Origin: Nitrospirota bacterium
Lineage (GTDB): Bacteria; Nitrospirota; Nitrospiria; JACQBW01
Direction of reading: 5' to 3'
Assembly: GCA_016194305.1 (NCBI GenBank)
Contig: JACQBW010000012.1
Span: 1-35,756, forward strand
Length of the DNA stretch: 35,756 nt
Position numbers and translations under genes: made by a program. Below, in pieces: positions 7,981 through 16,659 of the stretch. Below the pieces are notes generated by a model. It was given only the letters and a program-made list of their open reading frames with translations. It searched no databases and was not told the DNA's origin. The first letter of the stretch is position 1. Every line of letters starts with the position of its first letter.

Positions 7981-9074
7981 GGCGGCGTTCCTATTTTTTT
8001 AAATGGCATGCTGGTTCTTTCCAGGACTGTATCGATCCCTCCCCCTGAAGCTGACGAAGAACGGGCCGGGGGCGATAATATCAATCGTTGAGAAAGTTCA
8101 ACTTTTTCATCGCTAAATCTCTTAGAAATTTCGGTATTCACGCCATCGACAGCACGTTCAAGCTGATCGGCTTCGACAAAGAATCTCAGAGTCAGCGATA
8201 AGCCCAACTTCCCCATTCCTGAAAAGAGGACATCAGGAGGCGGCTCCTTGATGACCCATTGAACCCTGTTAGCCGAAGCGGTCAGAATGCCTCTCGCCTT
8301 TTCGACATCCGTTCCCAAAGCCAGATCGATTCGGATCTGATGCCGCATTTTGGAGTCGGGCTGGGACATATTGACTAACTGCATATTCACCAGCTCTGTA
8401 TTCGGAATAATGATAACGTTATTTTCCTGATCCTTGAGCCGGACGCTTCTCAATCCAATGGAAATTACATTTCCGATTTTTCCGCTCGCCAGTTTTATTC
8501 GGTCATTCAGCTTGAATGGACGGTCTATCATAATTATGAAACCGGAAATCATATTGGCCAAGGTGTCTTTCGCTGCCAGCCCGATTGCCAGAGAACCAAG
8601 CCCCATCGCGGCTATCACGGAGCCAAAGCTGTAGTTAAAATGTCCCATGATCACCGCAATCCCGATCAAAGTTACAAAGATTTTGACCGTGACATCGATT
8701 AACGGTAGAAATTTCTCGTCTAGCGGAATGTGAGCGCGGAAGGCGATCTCTTCAGTATACCAGTTGATCGTCATATTCATCAGATCATACCCGATTTTAA
8801 CGGAGAACAAAGTACCGAGGATAAAAAAAATCGAGTCGACGATGTAAAGAATATGATCCCGGACTCCCAACCGATGAAACGCAACGTAGGCTCCGAACAG
8901 GATCACAAGGGCAATAAACGGGGTTCTTATTTTATCTATTGAACGGGGCTCAATATATCGGGAAAAAATTTTCCTCACTAAATAGAAAATGCCGTAGCCC
9001 GCAATCCCCATCAGCAGGATCACACCTATCGACATCAGGAAATCTTTGATCAAGTTTTCTATCGGGGGCATCAT
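7977..9074 (-). CDS. MscS-type mechanosensitive ion channel
   Basis: The protein has 365 residues with about five predicted membrane helices (about 14-34, 48-66, 73-95, 128-146, 149-172). The pore helix GLGSLAIGLAAKDTLANMISG is followed by the beta-domain segment DRIKLASGKIGNVISIGLRS and the IIIPNTELVN motif typical of MscS. Channels of this family release solutes when membrane tension rises. It overlaps purB upstream and purC downstream by 4 bases each (ATGA at both junctions), an unusual position for a channel. No ligand-binding domain is attached. Confidence 0.93.
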   Translation of the reverse strand: MMPPIENLIKDFLMSIGVILLMGIAGYGIFYLVRKIFSRYIEPRSIDKIRTPFIALVILFGAYVAFHRLGVRDHILYIVDSIFFILGTLFSVKIGYDLMNMTINWYTEEIAFRAHIPLDEKFLPLIDVTVKIFVTLIGIAVIMGHFNYSFGSVIAAMGLGSLAIGLAAKDTLANMISGFIIMIDRPFKLNDRIKLASGKIGNVISIGLRSVRLKDQENNVIIIPNTELVNMQLVNMSQPDSKMRHQIRIDLALGTDVEKARGILTASANRVQWVIKEPPPDVLFSGMGKLGLSLTLRFFVEADQLERAVDGVNTEISKRFSDEKVELSQRLILSPPARSSSASGGGIDTVLERTSMPFKKIGTPP

Positions 9075-10369
9075 TCTTTGTCAAACACTCTTTTGAAGAT
9101 TTCATCCATATGCCGTACATAGTATTTCGGATCAAAGCAGGATTTCAGATCTTTAAGCGAAATATAAGAAAGAATCGAACTGTCATTCAAGAGGAGCTCT
9201 TCAAATGAACGTCCGTTTTGCCATGATTCCATCGCCAGTTTCTGCACGATTTCATAGGCTTCCTTTCTCTGTTCCCCTTTTTTGGCCAGTTCCAGGAGGA
9301 TCCGCTGGGAATAAATAATCCCATGCGTTAAATTCAGATTTTCTTTCATTTTCTCGGGAAACACCGAAAGATTTTCAACTATTTTCGTGAACCGGTTCAA
9401 TATGTAATTCATCAGAATAGTCGTGTCGGGGAAAATCACTCTTTCCACTGACGAGTGGCTGATATCTCTTTCATGCCAGAGGGGAATATTTTCCAGAGAA
9501 GCCATCGCGTTGGAACGGATAAGTCGGGCCAGACCGGAAATATTTTCAGATCCGATCGGGTTCCGTTTGTGGGGCATGGATGAAGAACCTTTCTGACCTT
9601 CCGAAAAAAACTCTTCGGCCTCACGAACTTCCGTTCTCTGAAGATGTCGTATCTCCAGAGAAAATTTTTCAAGCGAGCTGGCCAATATGGCCAGCGTTGT
9701 AAGTAATTGAGCGTGCCTGTCCCGTTGTATAATTTGATTGGAAATCGGATCAGGAATGAGACCTAATTTTTCGCATACATATTTTTCAACAAAGGGGTCG
9801 ACATGGGCAAAAGTTCCCATTGAACCGGATATTTTGCCGACACGGATCACTTCCTTCGCCTCTTCCAACCGGTCTTTACTTCTTTTCAACTCTTCGTGCC
9901 AGAGCGCCAGCTTGAATCCAAAGGTAATCGGTTCCCCATGAACCCCGTGAGATCGGCCAATCATCTGCGTATGTTTAAACTGGAGGGCCTTTTTTTTAAC
10001 TGCGGCCATTAAACCTGTCAAATCTTCGAGAAGGATCCCACAAGCCCGGTTTAAGAGAATCGCCTGGCCGGTGTCCACGACGTCTGAAGAGGTCATCCCG
10101 AGATGGAGAAAGCGGGAGGAGGGACCGATCTTTTCAGAAATCGCGGTAATAAAAGCGATGACATCATGTTTGACCACCTCTTCAATTTCGGTAATCCTTT
10201 TCAGATCAACTTTTGCCCCGGATCGGATATTTTCAATATCACTTCTGGCAGCAATGCCCAACTCAGCCATCGCTTCGCAGGCGAGAAGTTCGATCTGGAA
10301 CCAGACTTCGTACTTTTTCTCTTCAGTCCATAGGCTGGTCATTTCTGGCAAAGAATAGCGCTTAATCAT
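9071..10369 (-). CDS. purB: Adenylosuccinate lyase PurB
   Basis: The protein has 432 residues, typical for the short bacterial PurB form. The fumarase/aspartase family signature GSSSMPHKRNP is at 261-271, with a conserved histidine in GRSHGVHGEP near 141 and TSSDVVDT near 93-100. It removes fumarate from SAICAR and from adenylosuccinate, acting twice in purine synthesis. purC, which makes its first substrate, lies two genes downstream with the MscS gene between them. The start follows the M17 N-domain gene by 37 bases. Confidence 0.97.
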   Translation of the reverse strand: MIKRYSLPEMTSLWTEEKKYEVWFQIELLACEAMAELGIAARSDIENIRSGAKVDLKRITEIEEVVKHDVIAFITAISEKIGPSSRFLHLGMTSSDVVDTGQAILLNRACGILLEDLTGLMAAVKKKALQFKHTQMIGRSHGVHGEPITFGFKLALWHEELKRSKDRLEEAKEVIRVGKISGSMGTFAHVDPFVEKYVCEKLGLIPDPISNQIIQRDRHAQLLTTLAILASSLEKFSLEIRHLQRTEVREAEEFFSEGQKGSSSMPHKRNPIGSENISGLARLIRSNAMASLENIPLWHERDISHSSVERVIFPDTTILMNYILNRFTKIVENLSVFPEKMKENLNLTHGIIYSQRILLELAKKGEQRKEAYEIVQKLAMESWQNGRSFEELLLNDSSILSYISLKDLKSCFDPKYYVRHMDEIFKRVFDKE

Positions 10370-10406
10370 AATCTTTCATACCCATTCACCCGCTGGCCGC
10401 TCGGTT

Positions 10407-11177
10407 TCATACCTTGACCTTTGCCGGTATTTTTGATTTAAAGTCAGCATCTTTAAGAAACCGATTGAAATCTTTAACCCGGTCGGCGTCCCTGATATGA
10501 ATCGTCAAGTCTATAGAATCGGGGGGCCTTCGCTCAGACCGCTCAATGCCCCCCGAGCCCCCGCGCTCCATACCGGCAGAACCGGATATTCCGCTTTTAT
10601 CCCGGTCAATCACAGTCGAAGAAAGGGGCCTTCGCTCAGACCGCTCAATGCCCCCCGAGCCCCCGCGCTCCATACCGGCAGAACCGGATATTCCGCTTTT
10701 ATCCCGGTCAATCACAGTCGAAGACGGGGGGACGGATATCCTGTCTAATGGGGCTTGCTTTCCCACGTTGCTTTCAAAGATACCGTTTAAGAAAGCATTG
10801 AGGGCTGAGGAAAAATCGAGCTGGCAACCGTCGATGTCCCAAAGATCGAGGTAGGCCTCTTTGACTTCCAGTTTTTGAAGACGACGATAAATGTCAGGGG
10901 CAAATTGAGAAATTCTGGCATGATTATATTCTTCTTTTTTGCCCAAACCGACCCAAAAAATTTTGGATGTTTTGACGCGGTCCGATGAGACCAATACCAC
11001 TTCTCCGAACCGGCCCGCAATCTTTCTTGTTTTGATCAGAAGGGAGAGCGAATTGTTCAGGAGCCAGTCCATTTCACCGGCAAGCCCTCTGGGCGGAACC
11101 ATTTCATCAAAAAACCCGAGAACAAGAATGTCCGACGAAATATGAATTGCTTTCCTGGACTGCACTTCAATATTCAT
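10407..11177 (-). CDS. Stand-alone M17 peptidase N-terminal (macro-like) domain protein with a tandem insertion
   Basis: The protein has 256 residues. The first 135 resemble the N-terminal domain of leucyl aminopeptidases (M17): SSDILVLGFFDEMVPPRGLAG near the start, then KIFWVGLGKKEEYNHARI near residue 72. The metal-binding catalytic domain that normally follows is absent, so it cannot be a peptidase. Residues about 149-217 are two copies of a 34-residue Gly/Ser/Arg-rich unit (SSTVIDRDKSGISGSAGMER and so on). The last 38 residues return to an ordinary beta/alpha pattern. The start overlaps nusB by 4 bases. Macro-like domains can bind nucleotides or ADP-ribose, but nothing here proves a ligand. 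Confidence 0.75.
   Translation of the reverse strand: MNIEVQSRKAIHISSDILVLGFFDEMVPPRGLAGEMDWLLNNSLSLLIKTRKIAGRFGEVVLVSSDRVKTSKIFWVGLGKKEEYNHARISQFAPDIYRRLQKLEVKEAYLDLWDIDGCQLDFSSALNAFLNGIFESNVGKQAPLDRISVPPSSTVIDRDKSGISGSAGMERGGSGGIERSERRPLSSTVIDRDKSGISGSAGMERGGSGGIERSERRPPDSIDLTIHIRDADRVKDFNRFLKDADFKSKIPAKVKV
10523..10724. repeat. Perfect 102-base tandem duplication inside the M17 N-domain gene
   Basis: Bases 10523-10622 and 10625-10724 are identical over 100 bases, with a 102-base period that keeps the reading frame (34 codons). The unit is GC-rich compared with its flanks and contains CCGG-N5-CCGG. Perfect identity points to recent duplication. The unit falls in the loop region of the host protein, where in-frame additions are easily tolerated. 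Confidence 0.97.
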
Positions 11178-11641
11178 ATCGATGAATCCCCAACATCATC
11201 CGGATGAACATGAACCGGAGAGGCGGCTTTTTTTGTCATTTTCGGATCTTCTTTCAAAATTTTGTCAAGAATCCCGTTGATAAACGCGCCTGATGATTCT
11301 TCGGCGAATTTTTTTGCGATGACAATGGCTTCGTCCAGCGTGACACGGGCGGGAATATCATCCCGGTAAAGAAGTTCAAAAACCGCAATGCGAAGCACAT
11401 TGCGATCGATTCGACCCATTCTGGTTAAAGTCCAGTTCTCGGCATACTTTGATATCAGGGAATCAATTTCGGATAAATGATTCAAGGTCCCGGTAACCAG
11501 CTCATTGGCATAATCCCTGATCGGTTCAGAAACGAGATTTTCGTCCCAATAACGCTCCTGGAGGTAACGGGGATCATGGGTGATGTCGAGCTGAAACATC
11601 ATTTGGAGGGCGCATTCACGGGCCTTTCGTCTATTCCCCAT
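11174..11641 (-). CDS. nusB: Transcription antitermination factor NusB
   Basis: The protein has 155 residues. It starts MGNRRKARECALQMMFQLD and contains the core NVLRIAVFELLYRDDIPARV, DEAIVIAKKFAEESSGAFINGILDKI, all characteristic of NusB. NusB pairs with NusE (S10) on boxA RNA and promotes antitermination of rRNA operons. The ribH-nusB order is very common in bacteria. The last 20 or so residues (Lys, His and Asp rich) are an extra tail. Its stop overlaps the next gene by 4 bases. Confidence 0.96.
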   Translation of the reverse strand: MGNRRKARECALQMMFQLDITHDPRYLQERYWDENLVSEPIRDYANELVTGTLNHLSEIDSLISKYAENWTLTRMGRIDRNVLRIAVFELLYRDDIPARVTLDEAIVIAKKFAEESSGAFINGILDKILKEDPKMTKKAASPVHVHPDDVGDSSI

Positions 11642-11772
11642 AACACCCTTTGTTGATCGTCGATAAGAGTTCCACTGCTGCGGTCTGGCGACCCTCCTTC
11701 CAAAATTCTAATATTGGAAGTCCCCGGTAAGGGACATACGAGTTTTTCTCAGTAGCCTTTTTAAAAGTAATA
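11642..11772 (-). other. ribH-nusB spacer with two small hairpins
   Basis: CTTCCAA (11697-11703) pairs with TTGGAAG (11714-11720), and GTCCC (11720-11724) pairs with GGGAC (11731-11735), so two stems abut. There is no T run. They may tune mRNA stability or partial read-through between ribH and nusB. No gene is supported here. Confidence 0.4.
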
Positions 11773-12249
11773 TCATTTTCCTTTGATTCGTTTAAAAAGG
11801 AGCGCCATTTCGACAGCGGCAAATGCGGACTCTCTCCCTTTGTTATTCTTCCCGGTCGATCTTTCAATTGCCTGCTTCAGATTGTTCACAGTCAGGAGGC
11901 CAAATACCACGGGGAGGTCGAAATGCAGTCCCACCTCCATGATCCCCCGGGATGTCTCCGCTGAAATATATTCAAAATGGGGAGTTTCTCCCCGAATTAC
12001 CGCGCCGAGACAGATAATGGCGTTGACCCGGTCCCATTTCGCAATCTGGGCAGCCGCCTGGGGAATTTCAAACGCACCGGGAACTTCCACAATGCGGATA
12101 TGATCTTCCTCAACATCACACTCCTTTAATCCCCGGAGTGCGCCTTTTAAAAGTTCCCCTGTAATTTCAAGATTAAACCGGCTGACAACAATGGCAAATT
12201 TTAGATTTTTTCCTTCAAGTGCTTTGGATTTCTGGACCGGACGACGCAA
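11773..12249 (-). CDS. ribH: 6,7-dimethyl-8-ribityllumazine synthase RibH
   Basis: The protein has 158 residues and contains FAIVVSRFNLEITGELLKGA, VEVPGAFEIPQAA, CLGAVIRGETPHFEYI and FGLLTVNNLKQAIERS, the standard lumazine synthase motifs with the catalytic histidine in PHFEYI. It condenses the RibA-derived pyrimidine with the RibB product dihydroxybutanone phosphate, the step before riboflavin. The start codon is TTG at 12249; no ATG is available upstream of the conserved core, and an AGAAGG site within the end of ribBA is at a suitable distance. Only 3 bases separate it from ribBA. Confidence 0.96.
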   Translation of the reverse strand: MRRPVQKSKALEGKNLKFAIVVSRFNLEITGELLKGALRGLKECDVEEDHIRIVEVPGAFEIPQAAAQIAKWDRVNAIICLGAVIRGETPHFEYISAETSRGIMEVGLHFDLPVVFGLLTVNNLKQAIERSTGKNNKGRESAFAAVEMALLFKRIKGK

Positions 12250-12252
12250 GAA

Positions 12253-13452
12253 TCAGACCTTCTTCAAGAGGTGGCCGAGCTTGTCCTTTTTTGTTTTCAA
12301 ATATTGGAGTATCTGGTGATGGGGCGTTATTTCGATGGGGACGCGCTCGACAATCTTCAGGCCAAATCCTTCCAAACCCACAATCTTTTTCGGGTTATTC
12401 GTCAATAACCGGATATTTTTCAATCCCAGGTCAAGCAGGATCTGCGCACCGATACCATAGTCTCTCAAGTCGGCTTTAAATCCCAGCTCCAGATTGGCCT
12501 CAACAGTATCTCTCCCCTCTTCCTGGAGTTTGTAAGCCTTGATCTTATTCACCAGGCCAATTCCTCTCCCTTCCTGGTGCATATAGAGGATGACTCCTTT
12601 ACCCTCTTTTTCAATGATTTCCATGGCCTTGTGAAGCTGATCCCCGCATTCGCACCGTCTCGAACCAAACACATCACCTGTCAGACATCCGGAATGTATT
12701 CTCGCAAGAACCGGTTCTTCACCTGACACATTTCCCTTGACCAGCGCCACATGGGATTCATGATCAATATCATTTTCATAGATAATCGCCTGAAAATCTC
12801 CGAAATCGGTCGGCAAGTGAGATTCGGCTACTTTTCTCACCAACGACTCCTCTTTGATCCGATATTCAATCAGATCCTTAATCGTAATCATCCTAAGCCG
12901 ATGAGTCTTTGAAAATTCAAGCAATTCCGGAACCCTGGCCATGGATCCATCTTCATTTAATATTTCACAGATGACTCCTGCGGGAGTGAGGCCCGCAAGG
13001 CGGGCGAGATCGACTGAACCTTCTGTATGGCCCGAACGTTTTAACACTCCCCCTGGCTGGGATCTTAATGGAAAAATATGGCCGGGCCTGACAAAATCAG
13101 AAGGTTTGGCTTTTGAGTCGATCGCGAGACGAATGGTATATGCCCGGTCAGAAGCCGAAATTCCCGTACTGTTTCCTTTCTTGGCATCAATCGAAATGGT
13201 AAAGGCCGTTCCGGTCGGCGCGGTATTATCTGAAACCATCGGGCTGAGTTGAAGTTCTTCGGCCCGGCTCGGCGTCAACGCAAGGCAGATTAAACCACGA
13301 CCATATTTCGCCATAAAATTAATAGCTTCCGGGGTTGTTTTATCTGCCGCCAGGACGAGATCTCCTTCATTTTCCCGATCTTCGTCGTCAACCAGGATCA
13401 CCATTTTTCCCTGTCGGATATCCGATATCGCTTCTTGTATCGAATTAAACAT
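12253..13452 (-). CDS. ribBA: Bifunctional DHBP synthase / GTP cyclohydrolase II
   Basis: With the start at 13452 the protein has 399 residues. The RibB half has [11 protein letters not shown] at 22-32, RPGHIFPL near 122 and [15 protein letters not shown] near 141. The RibA half has the zinc cysteines Cys256, Cys267 and Cys269 ([17 protein letters not shown]) and the catalytic HQEGRGIGL. The two activities make dihydroxybutanone phosphate from ribulose 5-phosphate and the first pyrimidine intermediate from GTP. A GGAGAG site precedes the 13452 start; an ATG at 13491 would add 13 residues but has no ribosome binding site. The leader is only about 60 bases, too short for an FMN riboswitch. Confidence 0.96.
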   Translation of the reverse strand: MFNSIQEAISDIRQGKMVILVDDEDRENEGDLVLAADKTTPEAINFMAKYGRGLICLALTPSRAEELQLSPMVSDNTAPTGTAFTISIDAKKGNSTGISASDRAYTIRLAIDSKAKPSDFVRPGHIFPLRSQPGGVLKRSGHTEGSVDLARLAGLTPAGVICEILNEDGSMARVPELLEFSKTHRLRMITIKDLIEYRIKEESLVRKVAESHLPTDFGDFQAIIYENDIDHESHVALVKGNVSGEEPVLARIHSGCLTGDVFGSRRCECGDQLHKAMEIIEKEGKGVILYMHQEGRGIGLVNKIKAYKLQEEGRDTVEANLELGFKADLRDYGIGAQILLDLGLKNIRLLTNNPKKIVGLEGFGLKIVERVPIEITPHHQILQYLKTKKDKLGHLLKKV

Positions 13453-13517
13453 CGCGTTTCTTTCTCTCCAGAAATTAAGCCAGGACTGCATAATTTAAAG
13501 ACTTGCCACTTGGTTAG

Positions 13518-13546
13518 AATATATAAGAATAGCGAGGTCAAGTCAA
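13518..13546 (-). promoter_or_regulatory. Sigma-70 type promoter of the ribBA-ribH-nusB-pur operon
   Basis: On the minus strand TTGACT (plus 13541-13546) is followed after exactly 17 bases by TATATT (plus 13518-13523). Transcription would start near 13511. It lies between glnD and ribBA and separates the nitrogen operon from the riboflavin-purine operon. Confidence 0.72.
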
Positions 13547-13566
13547 TAAGAGGCTACGGAAAGGGC

Positions 13567-16239
13567 TTATTGGCAGTGCGCTTCGATGACTTCCAGAAGC
13601 CTGTTTTTGATTTCGCGGATACGGTCAGGCTGGGTGACCTTATCGCCATTGGTCTCTTTCACGTAAAAAACATCGACGATCTGATCCAGGCGGGTCGCGA
13701 TTCGCGCGGAATAGACCAGGAGTCCCAGATCAAAAATTGTCCGGGTAATTACATAAAGAAGACCTTGCTTGTCAGAAGCAAAAATGTCGATAATTGAACA
13801 TTCGTCCGAAGTATCGTTGTCGATTTCAATGATGACCGGAATCGCCTGAAGGTGCTCCCGGTACCCTGTCACGTCCGGCACTCCCGCTTGAAAAAGCGCG
13901 TCAACGGTCTTTTTGCCCGTTAAAACCGCCCGGATATCGTTTTTAACCCTGGACCACCTTTCGTCAAAATAAATATCTTCCGTCTCCCGGTCGTAAACCT
14001 GAAAAGAATCGGCAACAATTCCTTTTAATGTCGTATGGACTTGCGCACCTGCGATTTGAAGGCCGTTGGCTGCAAGGCAGCCCGAAATCTTGGAAAAAAT
14101 GCCCGGGACAATTGAATCGAACGTGTGAACCGTCAGATCGACCCATTTCTTTTCCTTGTTGCGGTAGACATCGACCAGGACCGGATCCGACTTTAGGGCT
14201 TTGATCCTGAGCAAGGATGCGGAAAGGCGGGAAGGTTCCATTGAAAAAAGGACTCTCCTTGGAATGGTGCGAAACATTTCGCTAATCTCGTCTCTTGAAT
14301 AGTCGTTCTGAAGCTCCTTTTCCAGATATTTAAAGAGACTCTCTTCCTTCGCTTTTTCAGAAGCTTCCGTTTTTCTTCCTGAAAGCGCTTCCATTGTTTT
14401 CTGGTAGAGATCAATGAGGAGCGTCTGTTTCCAGTCCGTCCAGGCATCGGGACCAACCCCTTTTATATCGGAATAGGTGAGAAGCGTCAGCATTTTCAGC
14501 GTTTCGGGAAGCGCAACCTGTCGCGCAAACTGAAGGAGTACTTTTTCGTCGGACAAATCACGCCGAAGCGCCAGATGAGACATGAGGAGGTGATGCTGGA
14601 TGAGAAAAATGATCTGCTCTCCTTCCTCCCTGGAAAGCCCGAGTGACGCACTCACCTTTTTTGAAATTTCGACTCCCCACTCGGTATGGTCTCCCACCCT
14701 TCCTTTTCCAATATCATGCAGGAGTAGAGCCAGATGCAGGAGATCCTTTCTTTTAATTTCCCGATAGATCTGCGGCAAAACCCCTTCCGCGGTGAAGAGG
14801 GCTTCAGCCTCTTCCACACATTTGATCAGATGCTCATCGACTGTATATTTGTGGTACTGGTTATACTGCATCAATCGGTTGACATGTCCAAATTCAGGGA
14901 TAAACGTGTCAAGAACCCGGGTGTGATGCATGGTTCTCAGGAGGGGGGCGATGTTCCCGGGGCAATTTAAAATCTCCATGAAGATTTTTCTGCATTCGCT
15001 CGAGTGAAAAAAAGAGGCATCTCTGTACTCAACACTCCGCCGCAAAAGTTCCAACCCCTCCTCCGATATCGGAAGCCGATGCGTCTGTGAAAATAAAAAA
15101 AGTTTCAAAACATATTCTCCCGAACTGAGAAACAGATTTCTTTTTCGATCGTCGACCGAAATTTCATAGAGCGTCACCCTGAAACAGGGCCCGACATTTC
15201 GGATAATGAGTCTGTCGAGAAATCGCCTGATCCAAGTCCGGGGAAGTGCTTTCTTGATAAAATGGGTAAATATCTGATGAATCGCGGTGGAATGGCGGTA
15301 ATATTGCTGCATGAACTGCTCGACTCCGAGCAGGTGGGGCTTGTCGTGATATTTAAAAAACTCCGATAATCTTTTCTGTTCGCGAAAAGTCAGAATGTCG
15401 GAGCTCTTTCCCGCGTGAAAATGCATTTCGTTCCGGACAATCCAGAGGAAATTCTGAGCTTCGGTAAGCGCGTTATATTCATAGGCTGTTAAAAGACCCT
15501 GTTTTTGGAGCTCCACCAGTGAATAGGTCCCATAGCTGGTAAAGGCAACCCATTGCAGATAATGAATATCGCGAAGTCCCCCTTCGCTTCTCTTGATGTT
15601 CGGTTCCAGGATATAAACGGTCGACCCGAATTTTTCGCGTTCTTTCCTGATTTGCGAGAGAAGGTCTTCCACATATCGTTTCTTGTCTCTTTCGACCACT
15701 TTCTGGAAATAAAGGCGCTGAAATTCCTGAAGAAGGTAGTCACTCCCGGTTAACAGCCTTGCTTCCATCATCGAAGTGCGGGCCGTCAAATCGTGATAAC
15801 CAACTTTTAGTGCATCCTCAATGGTCCTTAAGCTATGACCGACAGAAAACTCCAGATCCCATAACTGATAAAGCATTTCCCGATTGATCTCCTCGGCCGC
15901 TTCCTTAAACTCCGGCTGATAGAGAAACATGATGTCCATGTCCGAAAATGGATTCAGTTCCCGTCTGCCGTAACCTCCCACTGCAACCAGAGAAACCCCC
16001 TCCTGAATATATTTTGGAGAAGCCGATTCATACTGGATCACCGCTTTGCGATAAAGCTCGCTTAAAACTTCGTCGGTCAGCCGGGTTAATTCCCGGACGA
16101 TATGGCGTCCGGACGCGCCCTTTTGGTGGAGCTCGTAAAGCTCCCGCCGTCTGGAAGCAATGTATACCTTGATATTTTGAATTCGGGTCTGGCGATCAGA
16201 GGATTGATCGAGGATTTCTTTGAGGGTGAGAGAGGTCAT
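13567..16239 (-). CDS. glnD: PII uridylyltransferase / uridylyl-removing enzyme GlnD
   Basis: The protein has 890 residues, normal for GlnD. The nucleotidyltransferase site is VAVGGYGRRELNPFSDMD with Gly88-Gly89 and the metal aspartates Asp100 and Asp102. An HD phosphohydrolase domain follows with LLLHDIGKG (His508-Asp509). Two ACT domains lie at the C-terminus (from about 700 and 815), where glutamine is sensed. GlnD attaches UMP to PII when glutamine is low and removes it when glutamine is high. It follows glnB by about 70 bases that contain a strong hairpin, and it has no recognisable ribosome binding site, so its expression may be lower than that of glnB. Confidence 0.96.
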   Translation of the reverse strand: MTSLTLKEILDQSSDRQTRIQNIKVYIASRRRELYELHQKGASGRHIVRELTRLTDEVLSELYRKAVIQYESASPKYIQEGVSLVAVGGYGRRELNPFSDMDIMFLYQPEFKEAAEEINREMLYQLWDLEFSVGHSLRTIEDALKVGYHDLTARTSMMEARLLTGSDYLLQEFQRLYFQKVVERDKKRYVEDLLSQIRKEREKFGSTVYILEPNIKRSEGGLRDIHYLQWVAFTSYGTYSLVELQKQGLLTAYEYNALTEAQNFLWIVRNEMHFHAGKSSDILTFREQKRLSEFFKYHDKPHLLGVEQFMQQYYRHSTAIHQIFTHFIKKALPRTWIRRFLDRLIIRNVGPCFRVTLYEISVDDRKRNLFLSSGEYVLKLFLFSQTHRLPISEEGLELLRRSVEYRDASFFHSSECRKIFMEILNCPGNIAPLLRTMHHTRVLDTFIPEFGHVNRLMQYNQYHKYTVDEHLIKCVEEAEALFTAEGVLPQIYREIKRKDLLHLALLLHDIGKGRVGDHTEWGVEISKKVSASLGLSREEGEQIIFLIQHHLLMSHLALRRDLSDEKVLLQFARQVALPETLKMLTLLTYSDIKGVGPDAWTDWKQTLLIDLYQKTMEALSGRKTEASEKAKEESLFKYLEKELQNDYSRDEISEMFRTIPRRVLFSMEPSRLSASLLRIKALKSDPVLVDVYRNKEKKWVDLTVHTFDSIVPGIFSKISGCLAANGLQIAGAQVHTTLKGIVADSFQVYDRETEDIYFDERWSRVKNDIRAVLTGKKTVDALFQAGVPDVTGYREHLQAIPVIIEIDNDTSDECSIIDIFASDKQGLLYVITRTIFDLGLLVYSARIATRLDQIVDVFYVKETNGDKVTQPDRIREIKNRLLEVIEAHCQ

Positions 16240-16252
16240 AAATTTAGAAAGG

Positions 16253-16297
16253 AGTAAGGTGGCGTGAGTGAGGAGATGTCATCTCCTCACTCCTTAC
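16253..16297 (-). other. Long hairpin between glnB and glnD
   Basis: GAGTGAGGAGATG (16266-16278) is the exact inverse of CATCTCCTCACTC (16280-16292) around a single base, and the outer GTAAGG (16254-16259) pairs with CCTTAC-type bases at 16292-16297 across a left-side bulge. On the minus strand it starts about 12 bases after the glnB stop and ends about 15 before the glnD ATG. No T run of terminator quality follows. It may protect the amt-glnB message or reduce glnD expression. Confidence 0.7.
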
Positions 16298-16308
16298 CCC
16301 CTACTATT

Positions 16309-16647
<339 letters not shown>

Positions 16648-16659
16648 TTAAAATACCTC

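Noticed and set aside
10497-10854. Plus-strand open frames across the tandem duplication
   Set aside because: They are the reverse frames of the duplicated unit in the M17 N-domain gene, which is in frame with conserved sequence on both sides.
13453-13517. FMN riboswitch before ribBA
   Set aside because: The leader is about 60 bases, far below the size of an FMN aptamer, and none of its conserved stretches is present.
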